Assembly: GCF_000955905.1 (NCBI RefSeq)
Contig: NZ_CP011097.1
Coordinates: 383,957 to 447,956, forward strand
Source: Candidatus Nitrosotenuis cloacae
Lineage (GTDB): Archaea > Thermoproteota > Nitrososphaeria > Nitrososphaerales > Nitrosopumilaceae
Length of the DNA: 64,000 nt
Reading direction: 5' to 3'
Both the position numbers and the translations under genes were made by a program. The notes below the pieces were generated by a model, which did not search any database, was not told where the DNA came from, and worked only from the letters and a program-made list of their open reading frames with translations. Shown here piece after piece: positions 40,359 to 48,789 of this stretch (the first letter of the stretch is position 1; each line of letters begins with the position of its first letter).

Positions 40359-40868
40359 ACCGCGTTTTTCTCGCTCTACGCTGAGAATATCGGAATCTTT
40401 GAGCACAGAAACGCCAGTAATTGCGCCTAAAATCTCTACTAGTACTATCCAATCGTATTTTTCGAGTGAGACCTTGTTTGGTATGCCGTTTGCAATTTGA
40501 GTTATTATCTCACCAGACGAAATATTCGAGTTTCTTTTCTCTATTGTGATTCGATATGTGTCATCTTGGTGTAGTGTTTTTGCTTGCTTTATTGCGGCCT
40601 CTGTGATCTGTGTTATGTCTGTTTTTGTTATATCGTACATTGGGATTGCCCTTGATGTGTAGCGAATCTCCCATGGCTCGTCTTCCAGTTTCTGTCGGAT
40701 TTTTTTTATCACATCTAGCGGGTTGACAGTTGTACTAACGGAAAGAATTCCGGAAAACTCGGTAATTGTGATTTGTGGGCTTTGATCCCCACACTCTTGG
40801 ATTATGGTAGTGATCTCGCTTTTTGTATCGTCTTCAAAGTGTCTTGTACATGTAATGATAAGATTCAC
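40347..40868 (-). CDS. THUMP-domain protein (TAN1 / THUMPD1-like)
   Basis: The 173-residue protein contains a THUMP domain (about 70-165), with YRITIEKRNSNISSGEIIT and YDWIVLVEILGAITGVSVL as hallmark strands. It resembles archaeal Tan1-like proteins that bind tRNA and assist N4-acetylcytidine formation. The N-terminal half (ITCTRHFEDDTKSEI) is a ferredoxin-like extension. Its 3' end overlaps the convergent Cgi121 fusion gene by 12 bp, placing two tRNA-modification genes back to back. Confidence 0.88.
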   Translation of the reverse strand: MNLIITCTRHFEDDTKSEITTIIQECGDQSPQITITEFSGILSVSTTVNPLDVIKKIRQKLEDEPWEIRYTSRAIPMYDITKTDITQITEAAIKQAKTLHQDDTYRITIEKRNSNISSGEIITQIANGIPNKVSLEKYDWIVLVEILGAITGVSVLKDSDILSVEREKRGSLD

Positions 40869-40954
40869 TAATCAATGGAATGATTCCAGTACATATTTAG
40901 CTTGATTGCGAGGTTTTAAAAAAATTAAATAAACAAAACCATACACCATACACC

Positions 40955-41044
40955 ATGAGTGCTGAACCTAATCTGGAAAATGACTTTGAAGATGACTTTG
41001 ATGATCTAGAGGGTGAAGAAATAGAAGACGAGGACTTTGATTAG
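40955..41044 (+). CDS. 29-residue highly acidic microprotein
   Basis: ATG 40955 opens 29 codons: MSAEPNLENDFEDDFDDLEG followed by more Glu/Asp, with no basic residue at all. An AT-rich TATA-like ATTAAATAAAC is about 28 nt upstream. The stop codon overlaps the stop of the convergent winged-helix gene at 41041 by 4 bp. A D/E-only peptide could mimic DNA and bind a DNA-binding protein such as the adjacent regulator, but this is speculation. Confidence 0.6.
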   Translation: MSAEPNLENDFEDDFDDLEGEEIEDEDFD

Positions 41045-41328
41045 ATAGTCAGCCCAAAGCTGTCTGCAAATCGATTAAATGTATTGTATGCTTGCAGAAA
41101 CTCTCTACCTGTGTGGCTTATTTTGTACTTGCATGCGCCATCAGAGCTTGTCTGCTCTAACAGTCCTTGGGAAACCAAAGTACTCAGAATCTTGGATATT
41201 CTGCCGTGTGAGATGTTTGCCTTTCTTATCAGATATGTGATGCTTGCTCCCTGCTCATCTGGCAGCTCATCACGTGTTGTGGTCAGAATATCGCCAATTA
41301 TTTTCATGTGTGTCCTATAGACTTGCAT
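41041..41328 (-). CDS. winged-helix transcriptional regulator, paralogue of 34532
   Basis: The 95-residue winged helix shows VYRTHMKIIGDILTTT, the recognition region YLIRKANISHGRISKIL, the wing ACKYKISHTGREFLQAY and a C-terminal helix ending ADSFGLTI. It is clearly paralogous to the gene at 34532. TATA-like sequence upstream is AATATATTG near 41360 on either strand. Target genes are unknown. Confidence 0.85.
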   Translation of the reverse strand: MQVYRTHMKIIGDILTTTRDELPDEQGASITYLIRKANISHGRISKILSTLVSQGLLEQTSSDGACKYKISHTGREFLQAYNTFNRFADSFGLTI

Positions 41329-41422
41329 TTTTGAACAAAATACTGGTCGGTTAATTCTTCAATATATTGGCGGGATAAAATTTTTTGACAAATAATATTG
41401 TTGGACTTGGTCTAGGCGTGAA

Positions 41423-42064
41423 TCAGAGCTGCTCATCGAACTTTATCTTGGTTAGTGGCACCTTGGTTACTGGTATGAACAAAAGGACCAGACCTGCTAT
41501 TTTTGTTGAAATCGATATTATGTTCAAAATGGATTGGGGGAACACGAAATAATACCACCCAAGAAACTCGCCAAATGCCAGTGCCCCAAGTCCTGCAGCT
41601 ACAAAAATCGCAGTCTTTCGCTTGCTCTCAAAATATGACATTATTGTCTCAATTGCGCCATACACTAGCAAGATAAACGAAATAGACCTGATTATGTTTT
41701 CAATTGAAATAAATGAAATCAAAAACAACGGCACAGCACCGATTGATCTTAGGTAATTTGATTTTGGGAAAAACGACTTGATGGTGTGAGAGAATGCAAT
41801 GAAAAAATATCCTAGTGTTTGTGCTGCAATGCCGAGTGTTTGAATCCATCTTTGTGGCTCACCTGTCTTGTAGACGAACATGTCAAGCGTTAGGCCAAGC
41901 CACATGATCATAAATCCGATTCCAATTGAAAAAAACGCAAGCGTTAGGCGAAACAGTGTTGGGCTGCCGGTATTTCTAAATCCAATGTATGATATTATGC
42001 CAATTACAATTCCTACTGCAAATCCTACTAGATTCAAAATGCTTTCAAGAAAAAACTCGGCCAT
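41423..42064 (-). CDS. multi-span membrane protein (about seven helices)
   Basis: The 213-residue protein has hydrophobic segments at about 9-28, 37-61, 76-96, 105-122, 125-141, 150-170 and 178-199. Short charged loops include KTGEPQRW and ESKRKT. The seven-helix pattern resembles archaeal membrane sensor domains, but there is no attached signalling domain and no retinal Lys in the last helix. It could be a partner sensor or a small transporter. Not recognised further. Confidence 0.75.
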   Translation of the reverse strand: MAEFFLESILNLVGFAVGIVIGIISYIGFRNTGSPTLFRLTLAFFSIGIGFMIMWLGLTLDMFVYKTGEPQRWIQTLGIAAQTLGYFFIAFSHTIKSFFPKSNYLRSIGAVPLFLISFISIENIIRSISFILLVYGAIETIMSYFESKRKTAIFVAAGLGALAFGEFLGWYYFVFPQSILNIISISTKIAGLVLLFIPVTKVPLTKIKFDEQL

Positions 42065-42097
42065 TTACTATAATGTGCGATGTGTTGATTTTAAAAC

Positions 42098-42307
42098 TTA
42101 GTCCCACTCATCCAGTGTTCCGGCAGTCTGGCCTTCAGTGGATCCTGCGTAATCGCCCAAAATATCGGAATATGTTACATCATTGTGTGCTACATATTTT
42201 ACATATTCGCCATATGACATCTCTAAATCACAATCATTACACTTGACCAAGCTAAAGTCAGATTCTAATTCTGCAGCCCCTTTGCATTTTGGGCACTTGA
42301 TCTTCAC
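42098..42307 (-). CDS. small zinc-ribbon protein with acidic tail
   Basis: The 69-residue protein begins MKIKCPKCKGAAELES and continues VKCNDCDLEMSYGEY, so CxxC-x16-CxxC forms one zinc ribbon. The tail (about 40-69) is acidic and ends DEWD. It may be an RNA-polymerase- or ribosome-associated adaptor, but no family is certain. Confidence 0.82.
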   Translation of the reverse strand: MKIKCPKCKGAAELESDFSLVKCNDCDLEMSYGEYVKYVAHNDVTYSDILGDYAGSTEGQTAGTLDEWD

Positions 42308-42381
42308 ACGAATTATTGTGATTTTGTGTTATTATTCATTGCCAAAAAAAGAATAAATGGACAACAAAAACCATCCACACC

Positions 42382-42660
42382 ATGGCAAGAACCTGCACAA
42401 AATGCAAACTGGAAATTCCTGACTCTGAGCAGCTTGATGCCGTAGGTGGAACATATCCATGCTGTGCCAAGTGCTGGGAGGAATGGAAGACCTATAGAAT
42501 AATGGTAATGAATGAGCTAAGGCTGGATATGTCATTGCCGGACCATCGAAAACTACTCAAAAAGAACGAAAAGATCTTCGTAGGCGTCTTGACGCCTCAG
42601 GGAGATGTAGTCGACTTTTCAAATGAAGACAATCGTAAGCCAGACAAGCCGCAGGCCTAA
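42382..42660 (+). CDS. YggX-like Fe(2+)-trafficking protein with N-terminal zinc ribbon
   Basis: The 92-residue protein starts with TCTKCKLEIPDSEQ and CCAKCWEEW, a Cys-rich module. It continues with EEWKTYRIMVMNELRLDMSLPDHRKLLKKNEKIF, which resembles the helical core of bacterial Fe(II)-trafficking protein YggX (pattern WxxWxxxxxMxxNExxLxxxxxxxRxxL). It may help iron supply or protect iron-sulfur proteins such as aconitase. The assignment is from pattern memory and was not verified. Confidence 0.7.
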   Translation: MARTCTKCKLEIPDSEQLDAVGGTYPCCAKCWEEWKTYRIMVMNELRLDMSLPDHRKLLKKNEKIFVGVLTPQGDVVDFSNEDNRKPDKPQA

Positions 42661-43124
42661 AGCCCCAGTCTGAGTTTTGCATCTTGGGGAATTATCAAAA
42701 ACAACTGCCTTTTCTGATTATCAGATAACTTTGATACTATTGTGCCAATAGAGCCCGCAATTGCATCCTGACTGGTCTTGTCTAGTGAGATAAAGATCTC
42801 CAATATGCCATCCAGATTAAACAGGATGAGTTTTTGCGGATTTCGTAGTATTTCTGAGATGTATGCCAAAACGAGGGCGACTCGCTTTTCTTCCGGCATC
42901 GCGCCCAATATCTCAAGCCATGTGGCAAAGAGCTTGGCAAAGTTTGGAAATGGTATTGTGGGCCCAGCTTCTAGGGCATTATTGATTACCTCCAGTCGAT
43001 CTGGCTCTGACAGTGAAAAGAACTCTTCCATTCTCTTTTTCAGAATTGGCTTTCTGAGAAAGTCTGGCAGGTTTGCCAAATTTACTATGATGTTTCCTGC
43101 AAAGTTTGGATGAGACACGTCCAT
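42657..43124 (-). CDS. hypothetical helical protein
   Basis: From ATG 43124 the product is 155 residues, almost entirely helical with leucine-rich amphipathic repeats (LPDFLRKPILKKRMEEFF, FATWLEILGAMPEEKRVAL, DGILEIFISLDKTS). Repeat-like helices suggest a HEAT- or armadillo-type scaffold, but length allows only a few repeats. No catalytic residues are visible. The frame continues to 43202, overlapping purA's start, and is rejected. Confidence 0.7.
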   Translation of the reverse strand: MDVSHPNFAGNIIVNLANLPDFLRKPILKKRMEEFFSLSEPDRLEVINNALEAGPTIPFPNFAKLFATWLEILGAMPEEKRVALVLAYISEILRNPQKLILFNLDGILEIFISLDKTSQDAIAGSIGTIVSKLSDNQKRQLFLIIPQDAKLRLGL

Positions 43125-43201
43125 ACCACAATACTTGGGGATTAAAAATTTAGATCGATTTATGATACCTTGGCTTAAATTAAAGCTCCAAATCTCATCC
43201 A

Positions 43202-44206
43202 ATGATGCCTTCGACTGTAGTAGTTGGTGGATTTTTTGGAGATGAAGGAAAAGGCAAAATCATCTCATATTTGGCACAAAAAGACAACCCAAGCATTGTT
43301 GTAAGGGGAGGTGCAGGACCAAATGCTGGTCACACAATAGAGGATGGCAATAAAAAATACAAGGTGCGAATGCTTCCAAGTGGATTCCTAAACAAAAATG
43401 CCAGACTGATGGTAGGCCCAGGAGTTGTGGTAAATCCAGAAGTATTGCACAAGGAAATTGACGAATTTGGAGTATCGAATAGATCGTTTGTTGATTACAA
43501 TTGCGGAATTATAGAAAAGACACACACCGATGCGGATTCAGGTGGAAGACTAAAAGAAAAGATTGGCAGCACAGGATCTGGGACAGGTCCTGCAAATTCT
43601 GATAGAGCCATGCGTACACTAAAAATGGCAAAAGAGATTCCATCACTTCAGCCATATCTGATTGATGTGGCAGGAGAACTACATGCAGCACTGGATGCAG
43701 ACCAAAACGTACTAGTCGAGGGCACCCAAGGAACCTTTCTGTCCTTGTGGCATGGGACATACCCATTTGTGACCTCAAAGGACGTTACTGCCTCTGGAAT
43801 ATGCGCAGACATTGGGCTTGGGCCAAAAAATGTCGATGATGTAATGGTTGTCTTCAAGTCCTATGTTACACGCGTGGGTACAGGCACGCTTGAAAATGAG
43901 CTACCAATGGATGAGGTGGCCGCTCGTGGCTGGTCTGAGGTAGGCACGGTAACTGGAAGGCAAAGGCGTGCGGCGGAATTTAATTTTGAGCTTGCCAAGC
44001 GTGCAGTCATGCTAAATAGTGCAACCCAGATTGGTCTGACAAAACTAGATGTGTTGTTTTCTGATTGTGCGCACAAAAACTCGTTTGACGACTTGAGTAA
44101 TGCTGCAAAACAATTCATCACAAAAATAGAAGATGCACTGGATGTGCCTGTCACGCTCATTGGTACAGGCCCAGGCGTAGATGACATCATTGATCTGCGG
44201 CAATAA
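43202..44206 (+). CDS. purA: adenylosuccinate synthetase (short archaeal form)
   Basis: Joins IMP and aspartate using GTP; PurB at 27554 completes AMP synthesis. The product is 334 residues, shorter than the bacterial enzyme of about 430, as in many archaea. Motifs are GDEGKGK near residues 13-19 (phosphate loop with catalytic Asp), RGGAGPNAGHT with the catalytic His, GSTGSGTGPA, VEGTQGTFLSL, and TGRQRRAAEF. ATG 43202 or 43205 (MPST) are both possible. Confidence 0.96.
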   Translation: MMPSTVVVGGFFGDEGKGKIISYLAQKDNPSIVVRGGAGPNAGHTIEDGNKKYKVRMLPSGFLNKNARLMVGPGVVVNPEVLHKEIDEFGVSNRSFVDYNCGIIEKTHTDADSGGRLKEKIGSTGSGTGPANSDRAMRTLKMAKEIPSLQPYLIDVAGELHAALDADQNVLVEGTQGTFLSLWHGTYPFVTSKDVTASGICADIGLGPKNVDDVMVVFKSYVTRVGTGTLENELPMDEVAARGWSEVGTVTGRQRRAAEFNFELAKRAVMLNSATQIGLTKLDVLFSDCAHKNSFDDLSNAAKQFITKIEDALDVPVTLIGTGPGVDDIIDLRQ

Positions 44207-44259
44207 TTGTTTGAATTATTTTTGCTAAACTTTATTTTGCCAATCGTTTTATCCGACTC

Positions 44260-44919
44260 GTGGAAAAACCAAAATCTCCAAAATACATTCAACTAGCCTC
44301 ACAATTAGAATTCTCACGCCTAGTTGCCGCCCTTGAGCGCACACCACGCGTATCATTTCAGCACGAGCATGATGGCAAAAAAATACTCTCAATTCAGATG
44401 GATTTGCTCAAGGCACGACCTGTAATTTACTATGTACCACTGGACAAAAACGGTCACTATCTATCATATGGATTCAAAAACGGCAAGGAGGAATCCATCA
44501 TAGTTGATGCAGTGTCTGAATCAACCAAACTGTACTCACCTATAGTCAAAATAAAGGAACTTCCACCATCGCTCAGACAATATCAGGACGAGCAGCTTGA
44601 AAAATACGAATTACTGGAGCTAGAAGACTTGGCAAGCCTTGCAAAAATAAGCTATGGATATGATGAAGCACCATTCCCATTGTTTTCATTTCCACACAAA
44701 GACAAGTGGCTAATTGGAGTCTTTATGAACTTCAATGAAGACGGACCGTCATATTTCTGCCATGTTGCACTGGATTCAGAGCCAACACAGCCGTTTCTCA
44801 AATATGCAATGTATACTAGTAATGTACCAGTATTTACTGACAACCTAAATGATCATGGATACTCTTACATCAAAATAATAAAACTAATTGAGACTCATCC
44901 ACTAATTCACTATGAATAG
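44260..44919 (+). CDS. hypothetical protein coupled to pyrF
   Basis: The 219-residue soluble protein from GTG 44260 has mixed alpha/beta pattern, with VIYYVPLDKNGHYLSYGFKN near residues 51-70 and an aromatic stretch (FPLFSFPHKDKWLIGVFMNF) near 139-158. It has one isolated Cys (FCHVAL) and no metal cluster. It overlaps pyrF by 8 bp, so the two are co-translated. Function not recognised. Confidence 0.75.
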   Translation: MEKPKSPKYIQLASQLEFSRLVAALERTPRVSFQHEHDGKKILSIQMDLLKARPVIYYVPLDKNGHYLSYGFKNGKEESIIVDAVSESTKLYSPIVKIKELPPSLRQYQDEQLEKYELLELEDLASLAKISYGYDEAPFPLFSFPHKDKWLIGVFMNFNEDGPSYFCHVALDSEPTQPFLKYAMYTSNVPVFTDNLNDHGYSYIKIIKLIETHPLIHYE

Positions 44920-45649
44920 CTTCAAAGAGCGAATACGAAAATTAGCTGCACAAAAAAGTCCGCTCATACTTGCAAATGACTATGATGACCACAAAAATCT
45001 AGAATCTCGAACCATACAAAACATCAAAACACTACATCCATATCTTTGCGCAATCAAATTTAACTTTCATGTCTTGCTCCCATTGGGAGAAAAACAAATC
45101 CTCAAAATCACCAAGACTGCTCATGAGTATGGCCTCCAAACAATTGCCGATATCAAGCTAAACGACATTGGCAATACGAACTTTGTTGCAGCCCAAACGT
45201 TGTGGAACTTGGGGTTTGATGGAATAATAGTAAATCCAATGATGGGACCTGCCAGTCTGGAAAAACTAGTTAGTCTATCTCACAAGAACAAAAAAGGTGT
45301 CATATCATTGTGCCACATGAGTGCCCCCGAGGCACGCGTAACCTATGAGCTAGGCGTCAAAATGGGCTCAAAGAGCACACAAATCTACAAACTATTTCTA
45401 GAGTGGGCAATCAAAATGTCAACAGACGGAATAATCGTTGGCGCAACATTTCCTGATATCATCCAGTACTGCAAAAGCAAGAGCCGTACCCTGAATGTCT
45501 ATTCGCCAGGAATTGGAACGCAAGGAGGTGATATCAACAGTACACTATCTGCGGGATCTGACTATCTTATAGTTGGAAGAACAATACTGAGTGCCAAGAA
45601 TCCAAAGAGGGTGGCGCAGGAATTATTCGAGTCAGCTCGCAAACACTAG
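44912..45649 (+). CDS. pyrF: orotidine 5'-phosphate decarboxylase
   Basis: Converts OMP to UMP, the last step of pyrimidine synthesis. The 245-residue TIM barrel shows AIKFNFHVLL, the catalytic array TIADIKLNDIGNTN (Lys and Asp residues around 80-90), NPMMGPASLEKL, and GIGTQGGDINSTL for phosphate binding. This is the longer archaeal subgroup. Its end overlaps the convergent Nudix gene by 18 bp. Confidence 0.95.
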   Translation: MNSFKERIRKLAAQKSPLILANDYDDHKNLESRTIQNIKTLHPYLCAIKFNFHVLLPLGEKQILKITKTAHEYGLQTIADIKLNDIGNTNFVAAQTLWNLGFDGIIVNPMMGPASLEKLVSLSHKNKKGVISLCHMSAPEARVTYELGVKMGSKSTQIYKLFLEWAIKMSTDGIIVGATFPDIIQYCKSKSRTLNVYSPGIGTQGGDINSTLSAGSDYLIVGRTILSAKNPKRVAQELFESARKH

Positions 45650-46054
45650 CTTCTTTGATTTACTAAGCAAGTCTTTGGCGTTTTGGTATGTTGTTTTGGA
45701 AAACGCATCATCGTACTCTAACCAAACATGATCCAAATGCTCATCAGATAGCGTGACATCTTTGGTTTTTGTCTTTGCTAGGAAAAATATCACCTCCTTT
45801 CTGACTCGCTTGCCGCCATACTGGTATGTGTATTGGATCTTTTCTTCAAACCCATCAATGAATTCGATATCTGTGATGCCAGTTTCTTCTTTGGATTCGC
45901 GTAGAGCTGCTTCTTTTAGCTGCTCATTTTTTTCTATTCTGCCCTTGACAAAATCCCAGTGGCCTGATGGATAGTGCAAGAGCAAAAACAATTTCTTGTT
46001 GCCATCCTCTCTGAACAAAACTATTCCAGATGATCTCTCTGTTATTTCTTGCAT
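45632..46054 (-). CDS. Nudix hydrolase (diadenosine tetraphosphatase-like)
   Basis: The 140-residue protein has a full Nudix box at residues 38-60 (GRIEKNEQLKEAALRESKEE then TGI), with Gly-38, Glu-44, Arg-52, Glu-53, Glu-56 and Glu-57 in place. The preceding HYPSGHWDFVKG is typical of the asymmetric Ap4A hydrolase group, which removes dinucleotide polyphosphates made by aminoacyl-tRNA synthetases. Its start overlaps the stop of uppS by 1 bp, so it is probably in the DUF373-uppS operon. Confidence 0.92.
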   Translation of the reverse strand: MQEITERSSGIVLFREDGNKKLFLLLHYPSGHWDFVKGRIEKNEQLKEAALRESKEETGITDIEFIDGFEEKIQYTYQYGGKRVRKEVIFFLAKTKTKDVTLSDEHLDHVWLEYDDAFSKTTYQNAKDLLSKSKKLVFAS

Positions 46055-46842
46055 TATTTTCCAATTCTCCTGTTTCTTCTCTGAAATGTTCTGATTGCTC
46101 GCAGAAGATCAATCTTTCTAAATTCCGGCCACAAAATATCCATGAAAATCAACTCACTATATGCTCCCTGCCAGAGCAAAAACCCGCTCATTCGCTGCTC
46201 GCCTGACGTTCTCAGTATCAAATCTGGTGATTGTTGTGGCAAGTGGGCAGTGTATAGGTTTGCTTCAATTACATCCTTGCTGATGTCATTGACCTCGATG
46301 CTTCCATCCTTGACTCTGGTTGCTATTTTTTTTATCGCATCGACAAGCTCATTTTGGCCGCCATATGCAATTGCTATGTTCAGATAGTGATTGTCGTATC
46401 CCTTTGTTGCATCATCTAGTCTTTTTAGCACATCATTTATGGCGTCTGGTAGGAGCTCAGTTCTACCCATTGCTTTGACGCGCATCTTGTTTTTGTGAAT
46501 TCTTGGATCGGAATAGAGCTTTTCGAGTCTCTGTCGAATCAGCTCGTACAAATATTCCAACTCATTGTCTTTTCTGTCCAGATTTTCAGTGGATAAAACG
46601 TATAATGTGATTATTTTGATGTCTAGTTCCTCACACCAATCCAAAAAATTCTCAACTGCATCAGCTCCCTTGAAGTGGCCGTTCTTGCTCATGGTTAGTG
46701 CTTTTTTTGCCCACCTTCTATTGCCGTCCAAAATGACAGCTATGTGGTTTGGTATGGTTCCACGTTTGATCTCTTTTTCTAATTTCTGAGTGTAAAATTT
46801 GTAAAAATAAGCGAGGTATGGTGCCGCTTTTTCTATTCCGAT
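46054..46842 (-). CDS. uppS: undecaprenyl / polyprenyl diphosphate synthase (cis-prenyltransferase), non-standard start
   Basis: Makes long cis-polyprenyl diphosphates for archaeal glycan lipid carriers. Motifs include VILDGNRRWAKK, GHFKGADAVENFL, LYVLSTEN and the C-terminal DLILRTSGEQRMSGFLLWQ. The only standard codon in the frame is TTG 46731, inside the catalytic VILDGNRR. That start would delete the conserved IPNHIAVI lead strand. The reading frame runs open and family-like further upstream (GIEKAAPYLAYFY, then KRGTIPNHIAVI) into the end of the DUF373 gene. An AUC at 46842, nine bases after GGAGG, or AUA at 46836 is the likely start. A -1 frameshift fusion with DUF373 is an alternative. 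Confidence 0.8.
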   Translation of the reverse strand: MGIEKAAPYLAYFYKFYTQKLEKEIKRGTIPNHIAVILDGNRRWAKKALTMSKNGHFKGADAVENFLDWCEELDIKIITLYVLSTENLDRKDNELEYLYELIRQRLEKLYSDPRIHKNKMRVKAMGRTELLPDAINDVLKRLDDATKGYDNHYLNIAIAYGGQNELVDAIKKIATRVKDGSIEVNDISKDVIEANLYTAHLPQQSPDLILRTSGEQRMSGFLLWQGAYSELIFMDILWPEFRKIDLLRAIRTFQRRNRRIGK

Positions 46843-47993
46843 AAGACTTCTCCTCCCTTCTTTTTCCTGTATTTCCGGAATAAGAAGGTGGCAGATATCA
46901 GTGTTATTGCAAGGCCTGCCAAAAATGGCGGAATCAAGGTAAATGAGCTCTCATCATTGATTAGCAGATTCGTAAACTGGTATACGGTTGGGTATAGAGA
47001 AACAAGCACAATCATTCGTAAAACGTCTGTAATCTGCCTGAGGCTTCCCTTTAGCCAGTTGCTAAGTAAAATTCCACCAAAAATGGCACCCATTCCAATC
47101 CACAAAAACGGTATTGCGCCTGCAATGAACTGTCCAAACGTTACCCTGTCTGAGAGAATGTTTGGAACGCCGGTTCCTATAACTTGGGGATCCAAAATGT
47201 TTGTGTGAATTGCAGAAAATCCTGACAGAATAGAAGCAAGGCCGATTATTACGCCTGTCACCATTGTGAACATTCTGATCAGGCCTGCGGGTGTGGGCTT
47301 GGACCAGTTGGCCCAGGCCCTGTCCACATCAAATGCACGAATCAAAAATGCACCACCCAAAATACTAACCAGTACTGCAAAGATTTCTTGTGTATAACCT
47401 GATATTGTTCCAATTCCGCCAATCAAAAGCAAGATTCCTGGAACTCCCAAAAAGAATTTAGAGTATTTGGAATCATATGCAATCATCTTTAGGTATTTTC
47501 CAAAGACTGCGTAAGAATACTCGACGCTTCGACTAACCTTCATTACGCATCGCTGAACCGAAACTATTGGAACTACATTTTGTATGATTGGAATTACGCT
47601 CTCATCGTCTTCGCCGTCTGATACAATTACTGCGCCATTTGCTGAAAAACTAGATAATACTGATTTTACCTCACGGATTATTTTTTCGTCTGCTTGTACA
47701 CCTCTGTCGCCAACTCCTGCAACGACAATTACTTCGGCCTGATAGCCCTTACTGACTAGATCCTCATATGTCTTTATTGCAAAGAAAATAGAATTTGCAT
47801 CTGCGTCCTCTGGGTCTTGCAATGCGAGCTTTTGTGCAGCCCCAATGCAAGAGTCTCTTCCTACCACTGGTGTTAGAACACCTGCTTTATCCCCAACATC
47901 ATTATCCCTATCTACACAAATTACTAGCAGTCTACTTGTCAGCGGGGTGTCTAGTTTCTTTTCCATCTTGGAATCCTTAAGGGACAATACCAC
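46833..47993 (-). CDS. DUF373-family membrane protein
   Basis: The 386-residue protein (GTG 47993; ATG 47966 also plausible) has an N-terminal soluble domain with LLVICVDRDNDVGDKAGV, AINSIFF-like NSIFFAIKTYEDL and VVAGVGDRGVQADEKI, typical of archaeal DUF373. Four to six membrane segments follow in residues 170-380, and the tail is basic (FRKYRKKKGG). Function is unknown. The last bases overlap the family-like frame of uppS, and conserved neighbourhood with uppS suggests a role in envelope or isoprenoid metabolism. Confidence 0.9.
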   Translation of the reverse strand: MVLSLKDSKMEKKLDTPLTSRLLVICVDRDNDVGDKAGVLTPVVGRDSCIGAAQKLALQDPEDADANSIFFAIKTYEDLVSKGYQAEVIVVAGVGDRGVQADEKIIREVKSVLSSFSANGAVIVSDGEDDESVIPIIQNVVPIVSVQRCVMKVSRSVEYSYAVFGKYLKMIAYDSKYSKFFLGVPGILLLIGGIGTISGYTQEIFAVLVSILGGAFLIRAFDVDRAWANWSKPTPAGLIRMFTMVTGVIIGLASILSGFSAIHTNILDPQVIGTGVPNILSDRVTFGQFIAGAIPFLWIGMGAIFGGILLSNWLKGSLRQITDVLRMIVLVSLYPTVYQFTNLLINDESSFTLIPPFLAGLAITLISATFLFRKYRKKKGGEVLSE

Positions 47994-48064
47994 TTTGTCT
48001 TGCGAAATTGCCTATTAACGATTTCCAACGATTGAAAATATTACAAATAGGAATCTAGGCGTGA

Positions 48065-48562
48065 TTAGGCTGGGCGGGCTGAATTGGATGTGGATATGGA
48101 TTCTTGTGTTTGTGCCAGATACTGGTCAAGCTTTGTTTGCTCCTCTGAGATGTCTGCTGCTGGGTCTGCCTTTAGCTTTTCCGCAACAACTACTGTCTCT
48201 CTGAGATATGTGTTGTATGCGCGCAAGGCCTCGGCAAGCGCTGAATAGCTTGCTAACCATTCTTGGGAGGTATTTGGCTCTGTAATACTAATTATCATTG
48301 CGCGAATTTGTGATGAGGACACCTCTGCAATCATGGCATAGTTGTCTGGTGTGATCTGGCCTGAAACCATTTTTTCAAACTCTTCCTTGTCTGACGCTGC
48401 AATGGTTTTTTGCTGATCAATCAATGCATCAAGCTCGTCTTTTGGATTTGAGATGATTATCTTGGTTTGGGTGTCTTGTGGTATGAACCAAATCGAAAAG
48501 CTTGCCGCAGTGATTGCTGCAAGAACTGCCGCCGTTATGACAAAGCCTTTTTTTGATTTCAA
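48065..48562 (-). CDS. membrane-anchored hypothetical protein
   Basis: I choose TTG 48562 (165 residues starting MKSKKGFVITAAV) because a TATA element (ATTATAA on the - strand, 48589-48595) is about 29 nt upstream. The longer frame to 48706 crosses it. One membrane segment (about 6-27) precedes an outward helical domain rich in Ala, Glu and Ser (FEKMVSGQITPDNYAMIAEV, LASYSALAEALRAYNTYL) that may be a coiled-coil bundle. No family known. Confidence 0.75.
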   Translation of the reverse strand: MKSKKGFVITAAVLAAITAASFSIWFIPQDTQTKIIISNPKDELDALIDQQKTIAASDKEEFEKMVSGQITPDNYAMIAEVSSSQIRAMIISITEPNTSQEWLASYSALAEALRAYNTYLRETVVVAEKLKADPAADISEEQTKLDQYLAQTQESISTSNSARPA

Positions 48563-48789
48563 TCTGATCTGGTAGGAAAAAATGCTGCTTATAATGCAAT
48601 TGCAGTTTTGTGTGATGGTTTTGAAGAAATACTGTGTTTTGTGTAGTAATTTGGCAAAACCTGAAATTGTTCCAAATTGCGTCGAAATCCGCAATGTAGC
48701 CAGCATTGCAAATGTAGACTCGTCAATACTATAGTGAAATAATTTTTACCGCTTCTTGCTAAATACACGCACACTGTAAACCAAACATC

